Shown: one piece after another, positions 1-9,166 of the stretch | How the letters are laid out: each line of letters starts with the position of its first letter | How positions within the stretch are numbered: the first letter of the stretch is position 1 | Origin: an uncultured Draconibacterium sp. | Lineage (GTDB): Bacteria; Bacteroidota; Bacteroidia; Bacteroidales; Prolixibacteraceae | Direction of reading: 5' to 3' | DNA: 64,000 nt | Assembly: GCF_963676735.1 (NCBI RefSeq) | Contig: NZ_OY781464.1 | Span: 1,707,001 to 1,771,000, forward strand | Made by a program: the position numbers and the translations under genes | Notes under the pieces: model-generated | Told to the model about the DNA's origin: nothing | Databases searched by the model: none | What the model saw: the letters and a program-made list of their open reading frames with translations, nothing else

Positions 1-180
1 AGCTAGCTGTTGCACGTTGGGTGTTTTAAAATGCTGTTGTCCAAATGGCGTAAAATCAGAATACCCCGAGTCATCAAGAAAAATGATAACAATATTTGGT
101 TGTTTTTCAGCGGTATATTTATCACAGCCTGAAATAACAAGGAAAGTGGCTAATAAGAGGAGTAATTGGTTTAATCGCAT
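1..180 (-). CDS. Sulfatase, lipoprotein, N-terminal fragment
   Basis: The reverse strand from 180 to the window edge encodes the first 60 residues of a protein that continues outside the window. It opens with a hydrophobic signal peptide ending in a lipobox (VISGC, Cys at residue 19), so it should be a lipoprotein. The start of an alkaline-phosphatase-fold sulfatase domain follows: PNIVIIFLDDSGYSD contains the Asp-Asp pair that binds the catalytic metal in sulfatases, and it continues into the usual TPN block. The sulfatase signature carrying the formylglycine Cys/Ser lies off the edge, so substrate and activity cannot be judged. A related phosphodiesterase of the same fold is possible but less likely. 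Confidence 0.8.
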   Translation of the reverse strand, partial: MRLNQLLLLLATFLVISGCDKYTAEKQPNIVIIFLDDSGYSDFTPFGQQHFKTPNVQQLA

Positions 181-202
181 AATTAGCTGGTTTTTGTTGT
201 AC

Positions 203-210
203 CAAAATTA
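203..210 (-). promoter_or_regulatory. Possible -7 promoter element of the sulfatase gene
   Basis: The reverse strand reads TAATTTTG, an exact match to the Bacteroidota -7 consensus TAnnTTTG, 22 bases before the sulfatase start. No clear -33 TTTG is seen at the expected spacing. Confidence 0.4.
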
Positions 211-288
211 GTATTTATTCCGCAGCGCTAACATCAATTACTGCAAAGTGTTGGGGAAGTTTTATAAATTAGTGGAAAAAGTCGCACA

Positions 289-1887
289 ATGAATTATACT
301 ACACTCATTATTCTGTTGCTTGGCGGATTGGCATTGTTTCTTCACGGAATGAATGTTATGACCGATGGATTGAAAGCAGCAGCAGGAACCCGAATGAAAT
401 CGTTTTTAAAAGGAATGACACAAAACCGTTGGACTTCGCTTGTTGCAGGTACGGGAATTACAGCCATTATTCAATCTTCATCAGTTACTACAGTTTTGGC
501 TGTTGGATTTGTTTCGGCGGGTTTAATATCGTTTCAAAGTACACTAGGAATTATACTTGGAGCTAACCTTGGGACAACAATTACGGCTCAGATTATTGCT
601 TTTAAAATAACCAAGGCTTCGTGGATAATGATTGCTGCCGGATTTCTTGCAGGTTTTGTTATTAAAAAGGAATCGGTAAAAAATATTGGAATGATTGTTT
701 TAGGACTGGGACTGGTATTTTTGGGCATGAACGTTATGAGTGATGCAACCGCACCACTTAAAGAATATGCACCGTTTATTGCCTTAATGAACGGTCTCGA
801 CAATTATTTATACGGAATTCTAATCGGGGCTTTGTTTACTGCATTGGTTCAAAGTTCATCGGCAACAACAGGAGTTGTTATTATTTTGGCCTCGCAGCAA
901 CTGGTAGGCTTGGAAGCATCAATTGCCATAATTTTAGGAGCAAATATTGGCACTTGTGTAACAGCCGTTTTGTCTGCCCTGGGCAAACCAAAAGCAGCAA
1001 TGCGTGTAGCTGTTTCTCACATTCTTTTTAATGTGTTGGGAGTAATAATCTGGTATGCATTTATTGCTCAACTGGCAGATTTGGTTCAATTTATTTCTGA
1101 AGGAAATACAGCCAGGCAGGTAGCTAATGCACATACCATTTTTAATGCAGCAAATACAGTGCTTTTTATTGGCCTGGTAAAACCCATTGCCAATTTGGTG
1201 ATTTGGTTAGTGCCCTTGAAGAAAAAAGATGAAAAACGCGTATTTCCTGAACTTCATAACTATTACCTCGAAGATGTGGGACTTGCGCTTGAACTTTCTC
1301 AAAACTCGATAGCCAGATTGGGGGATAAAACATTCGAAATCTTAAAAACAGGAATCCCGGTTGCCCTTACAGGTAAACAAGAACAACTTATTGAATTGAG
1401 AAAACAAGACAGTGAAATTGACCGGGGACATACTGAAATACTATACTTTTTACAACATATCCAGAGTAAAACCATCACCAACGAACAAGCACGTGTTTTA
1501 GAACGCCAGATTGAGGCGGTGAATGTACTTGAAACAGCTGCCGATATGGTAACAACATCTTTGGTTGAGGCTGCAGAACATCGGGAAGAAATGGGTTTTC
1601 AAGTAAGTGATGTTACTATTGAAAAGATGCATGGTTTGCATAAAATGGCACTGGATGCCTTTCGGAATGCACTTCAGCAATACAGCCTGGATACAGCAAC
1701 TACGAGTAAAATGCTCTCAAAAGATCGCTTTAAGGAAGAACTGCAGGACGTGCGTTTGCATCTTATCGAACGTTTATCGGATACGGATGAAAACCGTATT
1801 GAAATATATCGTTTCGAGTCGGAAATATTAGAGGGATTAAGACGCTTACATGGGTTGGCAAGGCGCTTAAAAAGAAAAGCAGGATAA
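289..1887 (+). CDS. Na/Pi cotransporter family protein
   Basis: This 532-residue inner-membrane protein resembles the NptA/YjbB sodium-phosphate symporter family. The membrane part (about residues 1-310) has the two inverted repeats typical of the family, each with a QSSS signature (residues 62-65 and 188-191) followed by a GANxGT loop; both are intact. The soluble C-terminal part (about 340-530) is helical and PhoU-like, as in bacterial NptA proteins. Length and domain order are normal. The gene stands alone, divergent from the sulfatase. It probably moves phosphate; the direction (uptake or, as proposed for YjbB, export) cannot be read from sequence. Confidence 0.9.
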   Translation: MNYTTLIILLLGGLALFLHGMNVMTDGLKAAAGTRMKSFLKGMTQNRWTSLVAGTGITAIIQSSSVTTVLAVGFVSAGLISFQSTLGIILGANLGTTITAQIIAFKITKASWIMIAAGFLAGFVIKKESVKNIGMIVLGLGLVFLGMNVMSDATAPLKEYAPFIALMNGLDNYLYGILIGALFTALVQSSSATTGVVIILASQQLVGLEASIAIILGANIGTCVTAVLSALGKPKAAMRVAVSHILFNVLGVIIWYAFIAQLADLVQFISEGNTARQVANAHTIFNAANTVLFIGLVKPIANLVIWLVPLKKKDEKRVFPELHNYYLEDVGLALELSQNSIARLGDKTFEILKTGIPVALTGKQEQLIELRKQDSEIDRGHTEILYFLQHIQSKTITNEQARVLERQIEAVNVLETAADMVTTSLVEAAEHREEMGFQVSDVTIEKMHGLHKMALDAFRNALQQYSLDTATTSKMLSKDRFKEELQDVRLHLIERLSDTDENRIEIYRFESEILEGLRRLHGLARRLKRKAG

Positions 1888-1949
1888 GCAACCCGTAAAA
1901 TGTATTCAACAATCAGTAAAATGTTTTCGTTAAGGTATTATTTGTTCTT

Positions 1950-1957
1950 TACTTTTG
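1950..1957 (+). promoter_or_regulatory. -7 promoter element before the small ORF and aldo/keto reductase
   Basis: TACTTTTG matches TAnnTTTG exactly, 21 bases before the ATG at 1979. The expected -33 region is T-rich but has no clean TTTG. Confidence 0.45.
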
Positions 1958-1978
1958 TTTACAATAAAAGCTGAATAC

Positions 1979-2131
1979 ATGGAAATTAGTTTAATTTTAG
2001 GTTTTATGCTTATTTACTATCTGGTTAGTGAGTTGGTGGTGGGGAACCCTGTTTACCAAGCGAACAGAAAAAGAAAAAAATCAACTCAATCAACAAAACA
2101 TTATGCTTTACAGAACCTTTCCAAAAGTTAA
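1979..2131 (+). CDS. Candidate 50-residue membrane protein
   Basis: This short ORF starts with ATG just downstream of a good -7 element and ends 29 bases inside the aldo/keto reductase gene in another frame. The predicted product has one hydrophobic N-terminal helix (about residues 3-22, with ISLILGFMLIYYLV) followed by a basic tail (RKRKK) and a polar end, the layout of a small single-pass membrane protein with a cytoplasmic tail. No family is recognised. The promoter position, the sensible topology and the likely translational coupling to the next gene favour a real gene. It could instead be a leader ORF or chance. Confidence 0.4.
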   Translation: MEISLILGFMLIYYLVSELVVGNPVYQANRKRKKSTQSTKHYALQNLSKS

Positions 2132-3275
2132 AGATAAATTGTCGGCACTGGGCTTTGGCTGCATGCGGTTGCCGGTTTTGGATAATGACCCAACAAAAAT
2201 TGATGAAGCTAAAGCCGGGGAAATGCTGGTGTATGCGATAAACAATGGTGTAAATTATATTGATACAGCCTTTCCGTATCACGGGACAGGAATGTTGGAG
2301 CCCGGAATGAGCGAGCCTTTTGTAGGGAAGGTACTTAAAAAAGGATTCCGTAACAAAGTAAAGCTGGCCACCAAACTACCCTCGTGGTTGGTTCAAACGC
2401 GCACTGATATGGATCGTTTTCTGGATTTGCAGCTACAGCGTTTACAAACCGATTTTATTGATTTCTATTTAATACATTCCTTAAACAAGGAGTTGTGGCA
2501 ATCGATGGTAGATAAAGGTGTGGCTGATTTTTTGGATTCGGCCATTGCAGATGGAAGGATAAAACACGCCGGATTTTCGTTTCATGATAACAGCAAAATA
2601 CTATTTAAAGAAATTGTTGATGCTTATGACTGGACATTTTGCCAGATTCAGTACAATTACCTGGATGAAGATTACCAGGCGGGCCGCGAAGGACTTGAAT
2701 ATGCCGTTAGTAAAGGACTGGGGATTGTTGTAATGGAACCCTTGCGAGGTGGTAGTTTGGCAACTAACTTGCCGCTTGAGGCTGAGACGGCCTTTAAAAA
2801 TTCTAATTCTGAAAGAACGGCAGTGGATTGGGCTTTACGTTGGTTATGGAACCAGCTGGACGTAAGTGTTGTTTTAAGCGGTATGTCAGATCTAAACCAG
2901 GTGAAAGAAAATATAAAAACGGCAGCTGAATCCGGTACTAAATCGTTGTCGGTAAGCGAATTAGATACAATTGACCGGGTTAAAACCATTTTGCAAAACA
3001 AAGTTAGGGTAGGGTGTACGGCATGTGGCTATTGTATGCCTTGTCCGGTAGGGGTAGATATCCCGCAAAACTTTAGGTATCTTAATGATTTTTACCGCTT
3101 TGATGATGCACAAAACAAACGCCATAGCATGATAATGTACAACAGGCTGCTAGACGAAAAACAAAAAGCACCGGCATGTGTTGAATGTGGGAAGTGCGAA
3201 GACCATTGCCCGCAAGGCATATCTATTCGTGAAAAGCTAAAAGAAGTGGATTCAACTTTAGCCATGAGTTTTTAA
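2103..3275 (+). CDS. Aldo/keto reductase with C-terminal 4Fe-4S domain
   Basis: This 390-residue predicted oxidoreductase has a TIM-barrel AKR domain with the full catalytic tetrad (D54, Y59, K91, H125), followed by two cysteine clusters: C305-x2-C-x2-C-x2-C314 (CTACGYCMPC) and C359-x2-C-x2-C-x3-C369 (CVECGKCEDHC). This is the layout of the Fe-S-bearing AKR branch common in anaerobes, where the clusters probably pass electrons to or from the NAD(P)H site. I chose ATG 2103 because homologous AKR sequence (MLYRTFPK) begins there; the frame stays open to an ATG at 2028, but those 25 residues look like readthrough of the small upstream ORF. The AraC gene follows 10 bases downstream, so the two are probably co-transcribed. 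Substrate unknown. Confidence 0.88.
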   Translation: MLYRTFPKVKDKLSALGFGCMRLPVLDNDPTKIDEAKAGEMLVYAINNGVNYIDTAFPYHGTGMLEPGMSEPFVGKVLKKGFRNKVKLATKLPSWLVQTRTDMDRFLDLQLQRLQTDFIDFYLIHSLNKELWQSMVDKGVADFLDSAIADGRIKHAGFSFHDNSKILFKEIVDAYDWTFCQIQYNYLDEDYQAGREGLEYAVSKGLGIVVMEPLRGGSLATNLPLEAETAFKNSNSERTAVDWALRWLWNQLDVSVVLSGMSDLNQVKENIKTAAESGTKSLSVSELDTIDRVKTILQNKVRVGCTACGYCMPCPVGVDIPQNFRYLNDFYRFDDAQNKRHSMIMYNRLLDEKQKAPACVECGKCEDHCPQGISIREKLKEVDSTLAMSF

Positions 3276-3285
3276 AATTAAAATT

Positions 3286-4194
3286 ATGCCGGATATACTT
3301 CGAATAAATACCATTGCCCAGGCCCACGAGCTATTTGGGATTGAAAAACCCCAGCATCCATTGGTTATTGTTTATAGCCACAATAACCTAAAACCACCAG
3401 GGGCCTTTATTGGTAAACAGGTGGCTATTGATTTATACCATGTAGCCTATAAAATGTGTGCGGACGGTTCGTTTGGTTATGGCCGAAATACCTATGATTT
3501 TCAGGAAGGAACGATGATTTTTACCAAACCCGGGCAGGTAATGACCATAGAAGAATGGAAACACGATGAAAACTCGAGTGGATGGTCGCTGTTTTTTCAT
3601 CCCGACCTGATTAGGAAATCAAACCTGGGCACCCATATCGATGATTACAGCTTCTTCTCGTACGATGTGCACGAAGCTTTGCATTTATCAGATGATGAGA
3701 AAAAGACAGTTGCCGAAATTAAGGATAAAATTGTGCGTGAATACAGTTCTAATATCGACAAGCACAGTCAGAAATTAATTGTTTCGAATATTGAATTGAT
3801 GTTAGACTACTGCACCCGCTTTTACGACCGGCAGTTTTATACCCGCGAGAATTTGAATAAAGACTTAATAACCAAATTTGAAAAACTACTCAGAAACTAT
3901 TATGAATCAGGCAAAGCATTGGAAACAGGTGTACCCAGTGTAAAATATTGTGGATTGGAACTAAACATGTCGAGCAATTACCTGAGTGATTTGCTGAAAA
4001 AAGAAACAGGAAGAAATGCACTGGAACACATTCATCATTTTATAGTGGATAAAGCAAAAACACAGTTGCTAAATTCGACCCAAAGCGTATCGCAAATTGC
4101 TTACCATTTAGGTTTTGAATACCCGCAACATTTCAGTAAGGTTTTTAAACGAAAAACAGGGGTGAGCCCGGCTGAATACCGAACTGTAAACTAA
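3286..4194 (+). CDS. AraC family transcriptional regulator
   Basis: This 302-residue protein has an N-terminal cupin-like sensing region (about 1-180) and a C-terminal AraC/XylS DNA-binding domain (about 200-302). The second helix-turn-helix is clear: QSVSQIAYHLGFEYPQHFS then FKRKTGVSPAEYR, the family signature. It lies 10 bases after the aldo/keto reductase and 5 bases before the reductase-like gene at 4200, so it is probably part of this three-gene operon and may regulate it. The ligand is unknown. The pairing of an AraC regulator with an AKR and a DHFR-like reductase is common in Bacteroidota. Confidence 0.92.
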   Translation: MPDILRINTIAQAHELFGIEKPQHPLVIVYSHNNLKPPGAFIGKQVAIDLYHVAYKMCADGSFGYGRNTYDFQEGTMIFTKPGQVMTIEEWKHDENSSGWSLFFHPDLIRKSNLGTHIDDYSFFSYDVHEALHLSDDEKKTVAEIKDKIVREYSSNIDKHSQKLIVSNIELMLDYCTRFYDRQFYTRENLNKDLITKFEKLLRNYYESGKALETGVPSVKYCGLELNMSSNYLSDLLKKETGRNALEHIHHFIVDKAKTQLLNSTQSVSQIAYHLGFEYPQHFSKVFKRKTGVSPAEYRTVN

Positions 4195-4199
4195 GCATC

Positions 4200-4739
4200 A
4201 TGACGACTCGAAATTACGTATTTATTGCCAAAAGCATTGATGGCTTTATTGCCGATAAAGATGGCAGGATTGATTATTTGTATTCAGTGCCAAATCCCGA
4301 AAATCTGGATTTAGGTTATAATGCCCTAATGAAAAAAGTTGATGCCATTTTAATGGGGCGTTTAACCTTTGAAAAAGTAATGAGTTTTGGTATTCCGTGG
4401 CCGTACACAAAGCCTGTTTTTGTGCTTAGCACCAGCTTGAAAAATCTTTCTGAAGAACTAAAAGGCAAAGTAACTTTGCTGAATGGTCATGTTGATGATG
4501 TTTTGAAACAGGTTCATAGTGAGGGGTATACAAGGTTGTACATCGATGGCGGCACACTTATTCAAAGTTTTTTAAAAGCAGACTTAATTGATGAGATGAT
4601 TTTAACAACCATCCCGATTTTGTTGGGTGGTGGTATACCCTTGTTTGGCAACTTACCCAAACCAATGATGTGGGAGCATGTAAAATCTGAGGTTTTTTTG
4701 AATGCACTAACGCAGGATACCTATCAACGAAAAAGGTAG
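4200..4739 (+). CDS. Dihydrofolate reductase family protein (RibD C-terminal fold)
   Basis: This 179-residue protein has the RibD C-terminal/DHFR-like fold. It starts with the family pattern RNYVFIAKSIDGFIADKDG, has DAILMGRLTFEKV near residue 48, a YIDGGTLIQSFL block (about 116-127) that would bind NADPH, and the closing TTIPILLGGGIPLFG stretch. Proteins of this group are annotated as YyaP/YwjB-like reductases; the substrate is not established and true folate reduction should not be assumed. It is the last gene of the operon with the AKR and AraC genes and ends facing hrpB. Confidence 0.85.
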   Translation: MTTRNYVFIAKSIDGFIADKDGRIDYLYSVPNPENLDLGYNALMKKVDAILMGRLTFEKVMSFGIPWPYTKPVFVLSTSLKNLSEELKGKVTLLNGHVDDVLKQVHSEGYTRLYIDGGTLIQSFLKADLIDEMILTTIPILLGGGIPLFGNLPKPMMWEHVKSEVFLNALTQDTYQRKR

Positions 4740-4813
4740 TTGCTGAAAATGGTTTAAATTCCGATTTTAGAATTTTCCAGATCATACATAGGAAATTAGA
4801 AGCTCCATATCCG

Positions 4814-7297
4814 CTATTTTTTTCTTTTCACACCCCTTAGCGGCTCCGCCTCAAGTGGATTTTCGGGCCAATGATGTTTTGGGTAGCGCGATTTCATCTC
4901 CTTTTTTATCTCGAAATAGGCATTTTGCCAAAAGCTGTTTAAGTCGCCGGTAATTTGTACAGGCTTAAACCCCGGCGAAAGTAAATGCATTAAAACATTA
5001 ATCCTTCCATTGTTTACGGTGGGGGTTTCCAGCATCCCGAAAACTTCCTGCAAGCGTACGGCCAAAATTGGAGGCGCACCGTTGGCCTGGTAGTCCAGTT
5101 TTATATTCGAGCCACTGGGTACCTCAATTCTTTCGGGTGCCAGTTTTTCTAACAGCCCTTGAAATTCGTAATCCAAATGACTTTGTAAAACTGTTTTCAA
5201 ATTGATTTTTTTTAAATCCTCAGGCTTTTTTATGTTCGAAAGATAAGGAGAAAGCCACCCCGCGTTATTGGCTAGCAAACATGCGGTGCTAACATCTGGC
5301 CAGTTATTTTCTTTGTCCCAAATGCGCAGCGAATTTACACGGTTTTGCCATTGTGTAACTTCTTTGTTAAAATTCAAAAGCCAGGCGCCTTCCTTTTTTA
5401 TGGCATCCGAAATGGCTTTAATTTTTTGTTCTTCGTCATAATCTCTCAGAGGTTTACTCTGAAGGACAATACTTCCGATGCGCAACTCCGTTTGTGCCGA
5501 AAATCCGCCACGTTTCGTGTCCCAGCTAACCGATTCAATAGTTTTAACCATGGGGGCTAAATCTTGCGGATTAAGAGGTGAAGCCAGAAAAATCCGTCCC
5601 ATACCATCGCGGGCATTAACACTGGCGATGGCCAGCCAGTTTTCATGTGCCAGGTCGTCTTCGTGCCCGGCCGCAGCGATATTCCCGTTGGCCAGTTTAA
5701 ACTGGGCATTATTGCCGGGAGTGGCATGTGCAATTCGTTCAGGATAAGCATAGGCCAGCAACAATCCGGTTTCAAATGGATCAACTCCGGCGTTTTCTTC
5801 TGCTACATTCAACATTCGCCGGTACTGTTCCGCTATTTTTGCAATGTGTGTAAGGCGTTTGTTTTTTAGACTGCCCGAACGAAAGCGTCTTAAGGCCTCA
5901 ATGCGCAAATTAATATCAATGCCGACATCACGAGCTAGTGGATCACGTTCTTCTAAAATGGCTGCAATATCACAGGCCAAGGCTGCTAAATCTTCATCTT
6001 GCGCCAAAATTAGCATGTGTGCCAGACGCGGGTGGCAAGGCAGCTTATGAATGGCTTTCCCGTGTTCGGTAATCTTTCCGTCTTCCAGTGCTTCAATTTG
6101 GTGCAGTAGCTCGTTGGCTTGCTCAACATGGCCTTTGGGTGGGGGAGTAAGCCAAACCAGGTTAGCAATATCAGTAACACCCCACTGTGCCATTTCCAAA
6201 GCAAGTGAGGCAAGGTCGGCTTCTTCAATTTCTGGCGTGCGGTGGGTGTTTAAACGGTTGTGGGTGGCCTTTGTCCACATACGGTAACAAACGCCAGGGC
6301 CTAGTCGTCCGGCACGCCCGGCACGCTGGTCGGCAGAGTCGATGGTTACATCAATAGTCTCCAGACGCGATAAACCGGTGTTTGGATTAAATTTTAAAGT
6401 GCGGCTAAAACCACTGTCCACCACAACTTTTACTCCTTCAATGGTCAGGCTGGTTTCGGCAATTGATGTTGCCAGAATAATTTTACGTATGCCATCGCGG
6501 TTGGGCATAATTGCCGCAAATTGTTTTCCCGGAGGTAACTGCCCGTAAAGCGGATGGATGGCAATGCCCTTGTGTTTTTGTCGCAATATGCTTTCACATT
6601 TTTTTATTTCTGCCTCGCCTGGAAGAAATACCAAAATATCGCCATCTTGTTCTTTAACAGCTTTACTCACCACACGGCCGGTCAATTCGGGCAACATTTG
6701 ACGATCGTTTTCACCGGCATAAATTATATCAACCGGGTACTGGCGGCCTTTGCTCACCACCGATGAACATTGCAAAAGCTCTGTCAACTGCGGCATATCC
6801 AAAGTTGCCGACATAATCATTATTCGTAAATCAGGACGAAGAACCTGTTGAGCTTCTCGCGACAGAGCAAGTGCTACATCAGCAAAAAGACTTCGCTCAT
6901 GAAATTCATCAAAAATAAGCAGGCCAATTCCCTCCAGGGCGTTGTCGTTTTGCAGCATTCGGGTCAGGATTCCCTCGGTTACCACTTCCAATTGGGTGTT
7001 TTTGCCAATACAGTTATCAAAACGAATACGGTAACCTACGGTATTTCCAACCTTTTCGCCCAATAGTTCGGCCAAACGGGTTGCGATGGTTTTGGCGGCT
7101 AAACGGCGTGGTTCGAGCATAATGATTTTTTGCCCGTTTAGCCACCTTTCTTCCAAAAGGGCAATGGGTAATATGGTGCTTTTTCCGGCTCCGGGTGGTG
7201 CATTTACAATTAAGGTATTGGTTTCTTGCAAATTACCTTTAACATCATCAATCACCTCGCTAATTGGAAGGTCTGTTTTATATGGATTAAATCTCAA
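4814..7297 (-). CDS. hrpB: ATP-dependent helicase HrpB
   Basis: This 827-residue DExH-box helicase is similar in size to E. coli HrpB (about 800 residues). The superfamily 2 motifs appear in order: Walker A PPGAGKST near residue 36, DEFHERS near 130, SATLD near 160, ATSIAETSLTIEGV (about 285) and QRAGRAGRLGPG (about 325). Helicase-associated and HrpB C-terminal regions follow, ending in PKHHWPENPLEAEPLRG, a typical HrpB tail. It probably remodels RNA, but its cellular target is unknown even in model species. It stands alone, convergent with the reductase gene and divergent from the TauE gene. Confidence 0.93.
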   Translation of the reverse strand: MRFNPYKTDLPISEVIDDVKGNLQETNTLIVNAPPGAGKSTILPIALLEERWLNGQKIIMLEPRRLAAKTIATRLAELLGEKVGNTVGYRIRFDNCIGKNTQLEVVTEGILTRMLQNDNALEGIGLLIFDEFHERSLFADVALALSREAQQVLRPDLRIMIMSATLDMPQLTELLQCSSVVSKGRQYPVDIIYAGENDRQMLPELTGRVVSKAVKEQDGDILVFLPGEAEIKKCESILRQKHKGIAIHPLYGQLPPGKQFAAIMPNRDGIRKIILATSIAETSLTIEGVKVVVDSGFSRTLKFNPNTGLSRLETIDVTIDSADQRAGRAGRLGPGVCYRMWTKATHNRLNTHRTPEIEEADLASLALEMAQWGVTDIANLVWLTPPPKGHVEQANELLHQIEALEDGKITEHGKAIHKLPCHPRLAHMLILAQDEDLAALACDIAAILEERDPLARDVGIDINLRIEALRRFRSGSLKNKRLTHIAKIAEQYRRMLNVAEENAGVDPFETGLLLAYAYPERIAHATPGNNAQFKLANGNIAAAGHEDDLAHENWLAIASVNARDGMGRIFLASPLNPQDLAPMVKTIESVSWDTKRGGFSAQTELRIGSIVLQSKPLRDYDEEQKIKAISDAIKKEGAWLLNFNKEVTQWQNRVNSLRIWDKENNWPDVSTACLLANNAGWLSPYLSNIKKPEDLKKINLKTVLQSHLDYEFQGLLEKLAPERIEVPSGSNIKLDYQANGAPPILAVRLQEVFGMLETPTVNNGRINVLMHLLSPGFKPVQITGDLNSFWQNAYFEIKKEMKSRYPKHHWPENPLEAEPLRGVKRKK

Positions 7298-7317
7298 CTC
7301 GCTTCTTTTTTGTGGCG

Positions 7318-7325
7318 CAAAAATA
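7318..7325 (-). promoter_or_regulatory. Possible -7 element of hrpB
   Basis: The reverse strand reads TATTTTTG, matching TAnnTTTG, 20 bases before the hrpB start. No clear -33 element is seen. Confidence 0.4.
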
Positions 7326-7367
7326 GCGAATAGTTATTAAACCCGAGTTATTGCCTGTTTTTCAGTG

Positions 7368-7394
7368 TTGGTAATCATTATTCCTCTATTTTTG
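7368..7394 (+). promoter_or_regulatory. Promoter of the TauE/SafE gene
   Basis: TATTTTTG at 7387-7394 is an exact -7 element, with TTG at 7368-7370 upstream (16-base gap, slightly short). The ATG at 7402 lies only 7 bases beyond the element, so the message would be leaderless or nearly so. Confidence 0.5.
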
Positions 7395-7401
7395 TTTATT
7401 C

Positions 7402-8214
7402 ATGTTGGACTTACAGTTAATACTGATATTATTACTTGCCGGTAGTTTGGCGGGATTTATTGCCGGATTGTTTGGCGTTGGTGGCGGAATAATTGTTGTG
7501 CCAGTAACGCTTTGGGTACTAAAAATGCAGCAGGTAGAATCGGAATATATTCAGCACATAGCTGTTGGAACTTCGCTTACAGTAATGGTTTTTACTACTT
7601 TTATGAGTTCTCTTGGCCATTATCGCAAGAAGGCTATTCATGTTGAAGTTTTTAAAAGTATGGCGCCCGGAATTGTATTGGGTTCGGTAGCTGGCTCCTT
7701 GTTAGCCAGCTCAATACCCAGTAAAAGCTTACAAATTGTGTTTATTATTTTTGCCTACCTGGTTTCGATAAAAACGCTGGTAGGGTTTAATCCCAACTCG
7801 TCGTGGAACTTGCCGAAACCACTGGGGATTTTTAGTATTGGAACCTTGTTTGGCGGAATATCAGGCCTATTGGGAATTGGCGGAGGTGTGTTTAATGTAC
7901 CCTTTTTACTGGCTTGTAAAGTGCCGATTAAAAAGGCAGTTGGAACATCGGCCGCGTTAAGCTGGAGTGTGGCCGTCTCAGGAACTATTAGTTACTTGTG
8001 GACAGGATTTCAGGTCGCTGATTTGCCCGAAGGCACCTTTGGATTTTGTTATTTTCCGGTGGCTATTACTTTAATAATAACCACCAGTATTTTTGCACCC
8101 CTTGGTGTAAAATTAACTCATGCCTTATCTCCCAAAATTATGCAGCTTATTTTTGGATTGATGCTGCTGGGTATTTCCACCCAGATTTTATTTGAATGGG
8201 TTATTTTGAAATAA
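7402..8214 (+). CDS. TauE/SafE family permease
   Basis: This 270-residue inner-membrane protein has about eight hydrophobic segments arranged as two homologous halves. Each half carries the glycine-rich family motif: AGFIAGLFGVGGGIIVVP near residue 17 and FGGISGLLGIGGGVFNVP near 150. The family (formerly DUF81) exports or imports sulfite, sulfoacetate and related anions, and some members carry other substrates. Nothing in the neighbourhood indicates sulfur metabolism, so the substrate stays open. Single gene, divergent from hrpB. Confidence 0.88.
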   Translation: MLDLQLILILLLAGSLAGFIAGLFGVGGGIIVVPVTLWVLKMQQVESEYIQHIAVGTSLTVMVFTTFMSSLGHYRKKAIHVEVFKSMAPGIVLGSVAGSLLASSIPSKSLQIVFIIFAYLVSIKTLVGFNPNSSWNLPKPLGIFSIGTLFGGISGLLGIGGGVFNVPFLLACKVPIKKAVGTSAALSWSVAVSGTISYLWTGFQVADLPEGTFGFCYFPVAITLIITTSIFAPLGVKLTHALSPKIMQLIFGLMLLGISTQILFEWVILK

Positions 8215-8261
8215 AAATAGTTCTAATGCGAAGCAGAAATAACACAGGGCGCTTTCATCTA

Positions 8262-9026
8262 TTACTTTAATTGCAAGGCCACCGGACAATGATCGGAGCC
8301 CATCACCGCGTCAAGAATGTATGCTTCTTCAATATTTTCAATATAACTTTGGCTAACCAAAAAATAATCAATTCTCCAGCCTACATTTTTACCACGCGCA
8401 CCGGCCCGGTAACTCCACCACGAATATTTGTCGGTGGTTTCCGGATTTAAGTGTCGGAAAGAATCAATCAATCCTCCTTTTGTAAATCGGTCCATACCAT
8501 CAATTTCTTCCTGCATAAAGCCTGCTGATTTGTTGTAGTTTGCTTTTGGGCGTGCCAGGTCTATTGCTTTGTGTGCCACGTTAAAATCGCCACAAACAAT
8601 AACCGGCTTTTTCTCTTCCAGCTTTTTCAGGTAATTGTAAAATGCCAAATCCCAATCCTGGCGATATTTTAAACGTTTCAATTCGCTTCCCGAGTTTGGA
8701 ACATAAACATTTACCAAATAAAACTCATGGTATTCAAGGCAAAGAACACGGCCTTCAGTATCATGTTCTTCAATGCCTATATCGCATGAAACGCTAAGGG
8801 GTTCTGTTTTTGATAAAACTGCCGTGCCCGAATATCCCTTTTTCTCTGCTGAATTTGAGTAAAGATGATAATCGCTAAGAGAGGCAAGGGTTTCTGCAAC
8901 CTGGTCGTCTTGTGCTTTTGTTTCCTGAAGACAGAATACATCTGCATTTATTTGTTTAAAATCTTCAAAAAAGTTCTTTTTCGCAACGGCTCTTATTCCG
9001 TTTACATTCCACGATATTAGTTTCAT
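8262..9026 (-). CDS. xth: Exodeoxyribonuclease III
   Basis: This 254-residue protein is an ExoIII/AP-endonuclease of the endonuclease/exonuclease/phosphatase fold, acting in base excision repair. Family motifs are in order: ISWNVNGIRA at the N-terminus, CLQETKAQ (metal-binding Glu), NVYVPNSG, GDFNVAHKAIDLARP (catalytic Asp/Asn), WRIDYFLVS, and the closing GSDHCPV with the catalytic His. Length is normal. Convergent with the TauE gene and preceded by the FadL-like gene on the same strand, but a terminator (9087-9114) separates the two. Confidence 0.95.
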   Translation of the reverse strand: MKLISWNVNGIRAVAKKNFFEDFKQINADVFCLQETKAQDDQVAETLASLSDYHLYSNSAEKKGYSGTAVLSKTEPLSVSCDIGIEEHDTEGRVLCLEYHEFYLVNVYVPNSGSELKRLKYRQDWDLAFYNYLKKLEEKKPVIVCGDFNVAHKAIDLARPKANYNKSAGFMQEEIDGMDRFTKGGLIDSFRHLNPETTDKYSWWSYRAGARGKNVGWRIDYFLVSQSYIENIEEAYILDAVMGSDHCPVALQLK

Positions 9027-9086
9027 TCTTTACTGTTTAAAATAATAATTACACTCAAAATAAAGAAGTGTTCAAGCTAAAGGCAT

Positions 9087-9114
9087 AAAAAAACCCGGAC
9101 AAAAGCCCGGGTTT
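9087..9114 (-). terminator. Intrinsic terminator of the FadL-like gene
   Basis: An 8-base stem AAACCCGG/CCGGGTTT (9091-9098 with 9107-9114) is followed on the reverse strand by a run of Ts (9087-9093 on the plus strand are As). It lies about 50 bases past the stop of the outer-membrane protein gene. Confidence 0.85.
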
Positions 9115-9166
9115 AAAAATATATTTATTTTAGGTTTTTTGGAGTATACTTGTAAATTAAGTCGGT

